This document shows positions 1 to 6,487 of a stretch of 64,000 bases of DNA, one piece after another (positions within the stretch are counted from its first letter, which is position 1; every line of letters begins with the position of its first letter). The notes below the pieces were generated by a model that was not told where the DNA came from, ran no database searches, and saw only the letters and a list, made by a program, of their open reading frames with translations. The position numbers were made by a program, and so were the translations under genes. This DNA is from Mycoavidus cysteinexigens_B (lineage in GTDB: Bacteria > Pseudomonadota > Gammaproteobacteria > Burkholderiales > Burkholderiaceae): the NCBI GenBank assembly GCA_031963465.1, contig JASSUG010000001.1, positions 434,001 to 498,000 on the forward strand. Direction: 5' to 3'.

Positions 1-1419
1 TGCTAGAGCGCAGAACTCTATATACCAGTTGCAGAGGTTGACCAGGGAGCGCATGGAGTTGACGACCCCCTTCGGGGTGCCGGTGCTGCCCGAGGTAAAG
101 ATGATATAAGCCGTGCCCTGCGGGCGAGCGGTATGTATTGCAGGGGCGTTAGCGTATGGCTCCAGCGCGCGCCGGTCCAAGCGCAGCCGGCGGCGGGGTC
201 CAAGCGGTTGCGCCGCACGTTGCTGTCGTCGCACATGTAGCACACAGTCGAAGCTGTAGGCCGTCAATTCGTTCTCAGCGCGCGCCGTCATGGGCGTGAT
301 CTCGACCTCGGCAATTTCCGGGAACTCGTGCGCGAGGTCAAGCAGGAATTCGCGCGCCACAAACAGTGCATCCTCACCTTCGGCGTTCGCCCCAGTAGCG
401 GCGTAGGCATCACGCTTACTAGCGTCCCAAAGGTGGCCTAGGAAAACCACTGCTTCGTTGGCGCACAGCGCCAACGCCTCGGCAATCACCTGCCGCAGGT
501 AACCGTAGCCGTTGAAGCTTTGCACCACGCTGTTGAGGATAACCGTGTTGAATTCGGTCTCGCCAAGGTTTTTCAACTCGTGAGCAGCAAGGTGGCGAAA
601 GCGAACCTGGTCTAGGCCGCGCTGCTGCGCACCTGCTGCGGCCGTGCCGATCATCGCGGCAGACAGGTCGGTGGCAAAATAGCTGCCCGTCAAAGGGGCT
701 AGGGCGAACAACGTTAACCCTGAGCCGCAACCGATCTCCAGCACCCTGGAGCCCGGCATGAGATGAGGTGCGAGTTTTGCCCGGACATTGTTGGCATAGT
801 CCTGCATCACCCACTCAGAGAGCCATTCGCCGGTGATGGCACTGCGCCAGCCGCCGCCACTGATGGCGTCGTCGGCAGCCTCGGCGATATGGTCCCACAG
901 CCCCTCGGCCATGCGAAGCTTGCGCGGTTCCACCTCGCTGTCAAGGTCGTCACTGTCCAGGCAGAGGATGGCGGTGAGTTCAGGGCATTCCCACAGATGC
1001 GCTTGCGCCAGATGGGCTTGCTGGCGGCTGCACAACAAGATGGGCGCCGCGGTTTGACGCAGCATCACCTGTTGCCGACGGAATGGAAAGGCTGGGTTGA
1101 GTGGTGTATAAATCGCGCCTGCGCGCATGATACCCAGCAGCGCTGTCACCAATGCGAAAGAACGTTCCGCCAGCACCGCGACCGGGGTGGCCCCGACTTT
1201 ACGCTCCAGCAGGAAGGCGGCAATCCGATTCGATTCGCGATCCAGTTCGCGGTAACTGTATTGCCGCCCCTGGTCGATCAGAGCGATGGCATCCGGCGCG
1301 GCCTGGGTCTGCTGCGCGATCAACCAATCGACGGTGGTGTCGGGGATGGGACGATTGGTGTGATTGGCATCCGTCTCAAGACTCGGTGATTCGAACAGTG
1401 AAATGTTGGATAACTTCAT
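1..1419 (-). CDS. Nonribosomal peptide synthetase, A domain interrupted by a methyltransferase (partial)
   Basis: This reading frame stays open from an ATG at 1419 to the left window edge (473 codons), so the gene is truncated by the window. Residues ~25-150 are the first part of an adenylation domain (RQYSYRELD; the A2 region ending in YTPLNPAFP). Residues ~155-390 are a SAM-dependent methyltransferase with motif I VLEIGCGSGLTLF. The A domain then resumes with its A3 core motif, IIFTSGSTGTPKG. The order is A(N)-MT-A(C), with the insertion between A2 and A3. Interrupted A domains are a known NRPS class that activate and methylate an amino acid; insertion at A2-A3 is rarer than at A8-A9. The gene starts 11 nt after the NRPS gene 1431-2960 and is probably in the same operon. 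Substrate and product cannot be read because the specificity residues lie outside the window. Confidence in the domain assignment is high. Confidence 0.88.
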   Translation of the reverse strand, partial: MKLSNISLFESPSLETDANHTNRPIPDTTVDWLIAQQTQAAPDAIALIDQGRQYSYRELDRESNRIAAFLLERKVGATPVAVLAERSFALVTALLGIMRAGAIYTPLNPAFPFRRQQVMLRQTAAPILLCSRQQAHLAQAHLWECPELTAILCLDSDDLDSEVEPRKLRMAEGLWDHIAEAADDAISGGGWRSAITGEWLSEWVMQDYANNVRAKLAPHLMPGSRVLEIGCGSGLTLFALAPLTGSYFATDLSAAMIGTAAAGAQQRGLDQVRFRHLAAHELKNLGETEFNTVILNSVVQSFNGYGYLRQVIAEALALCANEAVVFLGHLWDASKRDAYAATGANAEGEDALFVAREFLLDLAHEFPEIAEVEITPMTARAENELTAYSFDCVLHVRRQQRAAQPLGPRRRLRLDRRALEPYANAPAIHTARPQGTAYIIFTSGSTGTPKGVVNSMRSLVNLCNWYIEFCALA

Positions 1420-1430
1420 GCATCGCTCTC

Positions 1431-2960
1431 TTAGTGTTCATGTGCGGTAAGCCGTTCGATCAACTCGAGGAAGGCGCGGAGCCAGCTTTGTGCCTGGGCC
1501 GGAACGACAGTAGCAGTGCTGTATTCAAGCACTAATTCCAACGCCTCGCGGTTGGGGTAGGCGCTTAACAATAGGTCGAATTTTGCCTGGCCAAAAGAGA
1601 AATGGTCGTTCCCCTGTGGGGCGCAAGCGAGCCCGGTACTGCTTGTGCTCTGTTCCACGAGCTGTTCTAGCTCGGCCAGGGTGATGTTGGATAGGATGGC
1701 CTCGAGCGAGACCTTAGACTGGAAGCGGCTGCGGATTGCTGCAACCAGCCGTATCGCTGCGATGCTGTCTCCGCCTAGTGCTAGGAAACCGATATGCGGG
1801 TCCGATCCAGTCTCGCTCAGAATTTCCCGCCAGAGATGGGCGACCGTCCCGGAAGTAGTATCTTCCCGAACCGCCTGTTTCGCGTTGCTAGCTAAAAAGG
1901 AGGCGAGTGTTTCTCGGTCCACCTTGCCGTTGTGGGTGAGTGGTAAGGCAGGGCCCAGATGGACGAAGGTACCTGGAACCATGTAAGCGGGCAGTAGCTC
2001 GATCGCTTGGGCACGCAAGTGCGCGAGGTCGGGTGGCGCGTCGGCAGCAACAAAGGCGACCAGTCGGCCGCCATGCTCGCGCCGCTGATAAACAACGGCG
2101 ATATCGCGAAGGCTGCCGATGCACTTTAGCTGCTCTTCGATCTCTTCGAGTTCCACCCGCTGGCCTGCAATCTTGACCTGATTGTCCTGACGGCCGCGAA
2201 ATTCCAGGCAGCCGTCGGCGCCGATGCAGCCCAGATCGCCTGCCCCCGTATGGGGGCTGGACAAGAAAGCGCGGGCAGTGGCTTCTGGCCGGTTCAGATA
2301 GCCGCGGGCAAGGGCTATGCCGGTGAGGCAGATCTCGCCGGTGGCACCCGGTGGCAGGATATCTTCTCCGTCGCCGAGGATCAAGATCTCGGTGCCGGGC
2401 AAGGCGCTACCGAGTGGGATCCACTCGAGCGTTGCAATCTTATCGGCGTTGATGACGAAGCAGGTGGAATTCACACAGTTCTCCGCCGGCCCGTACATAT
2501 TGACAAGCTCCAGATGGATGAACGCGGGCTGGGCAAAAAGAAGCCGGGCCAATGGTAGCGGCAGCGCCTCTCCGCCGATAACGATGCGGCGCAGCCACGG
2601 TGCTGTACGAATCAATCCGTTTTCCAGCAACACCCGACAGCCGGCATCCTCCAGGATAAGATTTAGCCGTTCGGTTGGCCAGGAAGGATCAAGTGGGAGA
2701 AACGCCCCACCCGCCAGCATGGAGGCTAGCATGGCGGTGGGCATAGAGCGGTCGCGTGGCAGCAGTAGGCCGATCCGATCCTCCCGAGCAAAGCCGGGCA
2801 GCCCGGACAGTTGGCCGGCGAGGGCTGCGGCTGTTTCCCACAACTGGCTAAGTTTGACCGCACCGCCCTTGTCCACAATCGCGGGGTGGTCCGGAATGCG
2901 GGTACACGCTTCGGCAATACGGTTGACAACCGTATCCGAGATGGGGTCGATGGGTGTCAT
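1431..2960 (-). CDS. NRPS A-PCP protein with internal deletions
   Basis: A 509-residue NRPS protein. The A domain has A2 (GGAFLPLDPSWP), A5 (NMYGPAENC), A6 (GEICLTGIALARGYL), A7/A8 (QVKIAGQRVELEEIE) and A10 (THNGKVDRE). It jumps directly from the sequence after A2 to GGEALPLP, so A3 (the ATP-binding TSGSTGKPKG loop) and A4 are missing, roughly 120 residues. A carrier domain follows with LGGDSIAAIRL, the serine that carries phosphopantetheine. The last ~55 residues resemble only the extreme C-terminus of a condensation domain, as if most of a C domain had been deleted. All losses keep the reading frame. The ATG at 2960 overlaps the stop of the upstream small ORF (TGATG). The carrier domain may still work; adenylation by this protein seems unlikely. 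Confidence 0.82.
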   Translation of the reverse strand: MTPIDPISDTVVNRIAEACTRIPDHPAIVDKGGAVKLSQLWETAAALAGQLSGLPGFAREDRIGLLLPRDRSMPTAMLASMLAGGAFLPLDPSWPTERLNLILEDAGCRVLLENGLIRTAPWLRRIVIGGEALPLPLARLLFAQPAFIHLELVNMYGPAENCVNSTCFVINADKIATLEWIPLGSALPGTEILILGDGEDILPPGATGEICLTGIALARGYLNRPEATARAFLSSPHTGAGDLGCIGADGCLEFRGRQDNQVKIAGQRVELEEIEEQLKCIGSLRDIAVVYQRREHGGRLVAFVAADAPPDLAHLRAQAIELLPAYMVPGTFVHLGPALPLTHNGKVDRETLASFLASNAKQAVREDTTSGTVAHLWREILSETGSDPHIGFLALGGDSIAAIRLVAAIRSRFQSKVSLEAILSNITLAELEQLVEQSTSSTGLACAPQGNDHFSFGQAKFDLLLSAYPNREALELVLEYSTATVVPAQAQSWLRAFLELIERLTAHEH

Positions 2961-3076
2961 CAACAGCCTCGCCGGTAGACATCGGACAGAAATGCATCCA
3001 GAGTTACGTCATTCAGCGGTGGCAGTTGGTCGAGGTGGTGTTGCTCCGGAGCGAGGGTTGAGTCAAATAAACTCAC
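2960..3076 (-). CDS. Small coupled ORF upstream of the NRPS genes
   Basis: A possible 38-residue ORF starting with GTG at 3076. It overlaps the stop of the ORF before it, and its own TGA overlaps the ATG of the NRPS gene at 2960. The product begins VSLFDSTLAPEQ, which resembles the ISLFESPSLE start of the downstream NRPS gene and the linker normally found between C and A domains. It may therefore be the detached 5' end of the NRPS reading frame rather than an independent gene. No known family was recognised. Confidence 0.35.
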   Translation of the reverse strand: MSLFDSTLAPEQHHLDQLPPLNDVTLDAFLSDVYRRGC

Positions 3077-3249
3077 AGCGCGGTCCCAGCTAAGCGTGCC
3101 TTTGCTTGGGCTACGTAGATTGCCTCAATCTCCTCAAAGGCTACGACGATCTGCTGTCCTAAGGCTTTGCGCTTGCCACGACCTTCGCTGCGCGAAACAG
3201 TTAAAAAATTGATCACCCGTACCGGCGCGCAAATCCCTTTGATATTCAT
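3073..3249 (-). CDS. Small ORF heading the NRPS operon, unknown function
   Basis: A 58-residue ORF with a strong GGAGGAG ribosome binding site just before the ATG at 3249. It is the first ORF of a chain of three overlapping starts and stops leading into the NRPS genes. The product starts MNIKGICAPVRV and has a basic middle (SRSEGRGKRK) and an acidic helix-like segment (FEEIEAIYVAQAKAR). It was not recognised; it is not an MbtH-like protein (no NxE and W pattern). It could be a leader-type coupling ORF or a remnant of a larger NRPS gene. Confidence 0.45.
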   Translation of the reverse strand: MNIKGICAPVRVINFLTVSRSEGRGKRKALGQQIVVAFEEIEAIYVAQAKARLAGTAL

Positions 3250-3523
3250 TGCACTCCTCCTCATGAATTATATTTGTCATTATTTTTATTTTTAATATTT
3301 TTTCTACTCTGACACCTTTCCATTCATAAAGCAAGGATTTTCTACCGCGCTCAAGCAAAAACTGTTTGGGCCGCAAGTGGGTTGACGCTGAGCCTTGGGC
3401 CGATCAACTAAGCGGATGACAAACGGCATTATGCGAGCTTAGCCACACTCAACTAATCTTTACAACTTCTAAGGCTTTTTCTGCCAAATTTGTGGGTAAT
3501 CCTAAGGGTGGGGGGCGGGGCGG
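3250..3523. other. Non-coding gap between the NRPS operon and murI
   Basis: No convincing gene. An AT-rich stretch at about 3260-3305 lies directly upstream of the small ORF at 3249 and probably contains the NRPS operon promoter. No clear -10/-35 pair could be fixed. Confidence 0.4.
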
Positions 3524-4369
3524 TTAGCGCTTTACCGCAGCATTGAGTGAGTCCGACGGAATGCTAACGTGTTCGGCGATTTGGTCAGTTTTCAGGAATT
3601 GGCTGGCGAGAGTCTGTAAATGGATGCCATTTGCAGTCGAACACAAACGCAGCGTTGCTGGCGCATCAGCCGGTGCGCACAACTGCTGTGCCGCTAGCCG
3701 CCGAGCGAGTTGCCGGGCAATCGCCTCACCTGTTTCGACCAATCTGAGTTGGTTGCCAGCAATCCGCCGGATGGCTGTCTCAAGAAAGGGAAAATGGGTT
3801 GAGCCAAGCACCAGCGTATCGGCACCAGCGGCGAGCATGGGCATGAGGTAGGCTTTAAGTAGAGCCATCACTTCAGCTGAATCTGTATCGCCACGCTCAA
3901 TCGCCTCAACCAGTCCAGAGCCAGCTTGGCAGATAAAACGGCAATCAGCCGCATAGGCCGTGATTAAGCGCTGGAATTTTTCGCTGCGCAAGGTACTCGC
4001 TGTGGCGAGCACGCCGGCTACTCGTGAATTTGAGTAGTGTGCAGCAGGTTTAATGCCGGGCTCGACCCCGATGATTGGAATACTGAACTGCTGGTGCAGT
4101 AGGTGGTTGGCCTGTGCTGTTGCCGTATTACAGGCAACGACGAGTGCCTTGACCCCTTGTTGAATGAGCCAAGCACTGATGGCGAGTGTACGTTCGATAA
4201 TGAATGCGCTATCACGCCCGCCATAAGGGGCATGATGGGAGTCGGCACAATAAATCAAAGATTCCGTTGGTAGTGCCGCATGAATGGCACGTAACACCGA
4301 TAGGCCGCCGACCCCTGAATCAAATACCCCAATGGGTGCGTAGGCACGGCTAGAGACTGATTCCATCAT
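3524..4369 (-). CDS. murI: Glutamate racemase with one catalytic Cys replaced by Ser
   Basis: MurI makes D-glutamate for peptidoglycan precursors in the cytoplasm. The 281-residue protein has the N-terminal signature IGVFDSGVGGLSVL (residues 13-26), ADSHHAPYG, and the first catalytic cysteine in VVACNTAT (Cys80). The second catalytic cysteine, normally in an LGCTH motif, is serine here: LGSTHFPFL with Ser190. Family enzymes use the two cysteines as opposing acid/base residues, so this change should weaken catalysis in at least one direction; that consequence is inferred. Length and fold-defining motifs are otherwise normal. It lies 79 nt downstream of bfr on the same strand. The start used is the first ATG of the frame; a second ATG follows immediately. 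Confidence 0.93.
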   Translation of the reverse strand: MMESVSSRAYAPIGVFDSGVGGLSVLRAIHAALPTESLIYCADSHHAPYGGRDSAFIIERTLAISAWLIQQGVKALVVACNTATAQANHLLHQQFSIPIIGVEPGIKPAAHYSNSRVAGVLATASTLRSEKFQRLITAYAADCRFICQAGSGLVEAIERGDTDSAEVMALLKAYLMPMLAAGADTLVLGSTHFPFLETAIRRIAGNQLRLVETGEAIARQLARRLAAQQLCAPADAPATLRLCSTANGIHLQTLASQFLKTDQIAEHVSIPSDSLNAAVKR

Positions 4370-4448
4370 AAGTTAGAGTGTATTGCTTTGGGCAAAAAGC
4401 AAAGAAGCTAATCGCAGTGCGCATGGCAAGCTCGCTGCGATTAGCAAA

Positions 4449-4928
4449 TTAACCTGCAACTGGGCTGATGCTAATTTGCAGATAGTTTTGCAGGCCAAGC
4501 TTACCGATCAGCTCAAGTTGAGTTTCAAGCCAGTCGATATGTTCCTCGGTATCGTTCAGGATCGTCACAAAAATCTCACGCGACGCAAAATCCCGTACGG
4601 ATTCGCAGTAAGCAATTGCCTCTTTGCACGTTGTCTGAGAGATGTATTCAAGTTTCAAATCGCACTGCAAAATTTCTTGCGTGTCCTCACCGATTAATAA
4701 TTTGTGTAGATCCTGCAAATTGGGCAGCCCATCGAGCATAAAAATACGCTCGATGAGCAGATCGGCATGTTTCATTTCGCCAATCGACTCTTGATATTCA
4801 TGCTGCCCCAGCTTATCTAAACCCCAATGTTTGTACATTCTGGCGTGCAAGAAATACTGATTGATTGCGGTTAACTCATTTTTGAGTTGAGTGTTGAGAT
4901 AGTCAATGACTTTTTTATCACCTTGCAT
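4449..4928 (-). CDS. bfr: Bacterioferritin
   Basis: A 159-residue iron-storage protein of the 24-subunit haem-containing ferritin type. Ferroxidase ligands Glu18, Glu51, His54, Glu94 and His130 and the haem ligand Met52 align with E. coli Bfr by direct counting (NELTAINQYFLHARM; IGEMKHAD). The position equivalent to E. coli Glu127 is Thr127 (NDTEEHIDW), with glutamates at 128 and 129. This may be a lineage trait of betaproteobacterial Bfr rather than a defect. The gene is 12 nt downstream of yqhA on the same strand and probably cotranscribed with it. Confidence 0.95.
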   Translation of the reverse strand: MQGDKKVIDYLNTQLKNELTAINQYFLHARMYKHWGLDKLGQHEYQESIGEMKHADLLIERIFMLDGLPNLQDLHKLLIGEDTQEILQCDLKLEYISQTTCKEAIAYCESVRDFASREIFVTILNDTEEHIDWLETQLELIGKLGLQNYLQISISPVAG

Positions 4929-4940
4929 AGTGAGGCTCCA

Positions 4941-5516
4941 TTATTTAAGTGGGTGGCTGCCGTTTGACGGAGATACATCCGCATGAGGGCGTGACATGAG
5001 CCTATCCACCCAAGCCATTACCCCGGCTGATAGTAAGAAGGAAAGGTGGATGAGGATCTGGGCCATAACGATATGGGTGTCGCGTTGGCCTGCATCAATA
5101 AAAGTTTTAAGCAGATGAATTGACGAAATGCTAATCAACGCCATCGATAGCTTCACCTTTAAGACACCAGCATTAACATGATCGAGCCATTCCGGTTCAT
5201 CCGGATGGTTTTCAAGTCCGAGCTTAGACACAAAAGTCTCATAGCCGCCGATGATCACCATAATTAATAAATTTGAAATCATGACGACATCGATCAAACT
5301 TAGTACGGCAAGCATAACCGCAGTCTCGTTAAGAGTGCGCGTATGGCTAACCAGGTGCCAGACCTCAATCAAAAAGAGATATACGTAAACGCCTTGCGCC
5401 ACAATCAGCCCGAGATACAACGGGAGCTGTAACCAGCGACTGAAAAAAATCAGCGCGGGCAAGGGTTTTAGCGATGGCTTATGAGGAAGCTTATGCGAGT
5501 GGTCTTTAGCAGACAT
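4941..5516 (-). CDS. yqhA: UPF0114/YqhA-family inner-membrane protein
   Basis: A 191-residue polytopic inner-membrane protein of unknown function. About four hydrophobic segments are visible: LPLYLGLIVAQGVYVYLFLI (~32-51), a segment ending in MISNLLIMVIIGGYE, a helix around KLSMALISISSIHLL, and the final ILIHLSFLLSAGVMAW. The GGYETFVSKL and LDHVNAGVLKVKLSMALI motifs are typical of the family. It heads a likely yqhA-bfr unit. The first 20 residues are Lys/His-rich. Confidence 0.88.
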   Translation of the reverse strand: MSAKDHSHKLPHKPSLKPLPALIFFSRWLQLPLYLGLIVAQGVYVYLFLIEVWHLVSHTRTLNETAVMLAVLSLIDVVMISNLLIMVIIGGYETFVSKLGLENHPDEPEWLDHVNAGVLKVKLSMALISISSIHLLKTFIDAGQRDTHIVMAQILIHLSFLLSAGVMAWVDRLMSRPHADVSPSNGSHPLK

Positions 5517-5681
5517 GGGTAAGAATGAGCAAGAAACGAATAGATGAGGGCTATAAAAATAACATCATAGCTGAAAGCGTTATTGTACCTCTGATAATTG
5601 TCTATTGAATTTTGTTGGGACCTATCATAGATAAGTATCATCGCGGACAAATTTGTAGCGGCTGTTGGCCTTTATCTTTGC

Positions 5682-5687
5682 TATAAT
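5682..5687 (+). promoter_or_regulatory. Extended -10 promoter of tRNA-Ser
   Basis: A perfect TATAAT preceded by TGC (extended -10 form) sits 11 nt before the first base of the tRNA. No good -35 hexamer lies at the normal distance, which is compatible with an extended -10 promoter. Confidence 0.6.
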
Positions 5688-5698
5688 GCTTGGCTTCC

Positions 5699-5789
5699 GG
5701 AGAGATGGATGAGTGGTTTAAGTCGCCCGCCTGGAAAGCGTGTATAGGTTAATAGCCTATCGGGGGTTCGAATCCCCCTCTCTCCGCCA
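5699..5789 (+). tRNA. tRNA-Ser (anticodon GGA)
   Basis: A 91-nt class II tRNA. The acceptor stem GGAGAGA pairs with TCTCTCC, followed by G and an encoded CCA. The anticodon loop CTGGAAAG gives anticodon GGA, reading UCC/UCU. A long variable arm (tataggttaatagccta) precedes the T arm GGGGGTTCGAATCCCCC. Directly downstream lie a short integrase remnant and accessory DNA, so the 3' end has probably served as an integration site. Confidence 0.97.
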
Positions 5790-5923
5790 GTTGCCCTCAG
5801 TAGTAGTCAAGAAAATCCCCTTAAAATTAACCGAAAAGCCTTGTAAAATAAAGGCTTAACGGGGGATTTATCCCCTCAAGCTCCAATCAAAAACAACGCA
5901 ACCGATCCCAGATACACAGATGT

Positions 5924-5966
5924 TTTGTAGGCATCTTGAGTACTTCCCTCTTCAGATGCCTACAAA
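5924..5966 (+). promoter_or_regulatory. 13-bp inverted repeat covering the integrase-remnant start
   Basis: TTTGTAGGCATCT (5924-5936) and AGATGCCTACAAA (5954-5966) are perfect inverted repeats with a 17-nt loop. The right arm contains the ATG (5956) of the integrase remnant, so an RNA hairpin would hide this start codon. It could also be an excisionase- or integrase-type protein-binding site. Confidence 0.5.
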
Positions 5967-6222
5967 TAGACTCTCTGACGCTAAATGCAAAGCGGTAAAA
6001 CCTACAGATAAAGCATTCAGAATGGCCTGTTATCGTGCAGCCAGTGAGCGAGCCATTACCACTGGCGGCATTCATCGTAAAGCTGCCAGTGCCTGGGGGT
6101 TTTTCGGCCAGCGCACAGAGCAATATGCAGCAATGGCAAAACAAGTTGACGAAATAAATGTCCGGGCTCACGGGCCACAAGAGTATCTGCGTTCAGTAGT
6201 TTTACCAGCAAACTCAATGTAG
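5956..6222 (+). pseudogene. Truncated phage-type integrase, N-terminus only
   Basis: The ORF from ATG 5956 starts MPTNRLSDAKCKAVKPTDKA, matching the arm-type DNA-binding N-terminus of P4-like tyrosine integrases. After about 23 residues the similarity stops and the remaining ~65 residues (from ACYRAASERAI) are not recognised. No catalytic domain follows. Its position just after tRNA-Ser, in the tRNA orientation, is typical of an island integrase, so this looks like the scar of an element that used tRNA-Ser. Confidence 0.55.
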
Positions 6223-6433
6223 CCATTTTTTGTACGCGCCGTACATTAAAAATGTAATCTGAAAGCAATAGCCATTGAAAAACATTTTTCTTGTTTTTCA
6301 ATCGCAGTGCCATTAGTATCCATTAAATTTCCGCCACGCTGGTCGATATGGTCGGCCGAAATCAAGCTTCAATATAGCTTTTGCATAATCTTTATCGATC
6401 GTGATGGGTGGCGAAATCAGGATATCGGAGTGC

Positions 6434-6450
6434 ACTCGAGTAGCTCGAGT
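6434..6450 (+). promoter_or_regulatory. Perfect dyad upstream of NLR1, possible operator
   Basis: ACTCGAG-TAG-CTCGAGT is a perfect 7-3-7 palindrome ending 37 nt before the NLR1 start codon. Its size and position fit a repressor-binding site or a small 5' UTR hairpin. No promoter hexamers could be fixed with confidence. Confidence 0.4.
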
Positions 6451-6487
6451 CTGATCTAATTAGTACGAATGAAAATGGGAAACAAAC

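Noticed and set aside
419..1535. Several ORFs of 74-208 codons on both strands at the left end
   Set aside because: They overlap the continuous minus-strand NRPS frame with clear A-domain and methyltransferase motifs.
1..3249. Assignment of the NRPS to a known toxin cluster of Mycoavidus (for example necroxime-type)
   Set aside because: Only one partial gene and one shrunken gene are visible, with no PKS or oxygenase domains to support it.
5887..6313. Minus-strand ORFs after tRNA-Ser
   Set aside because: No recognisable family or ribosome site; the plus-strand integrase start explains the region better.
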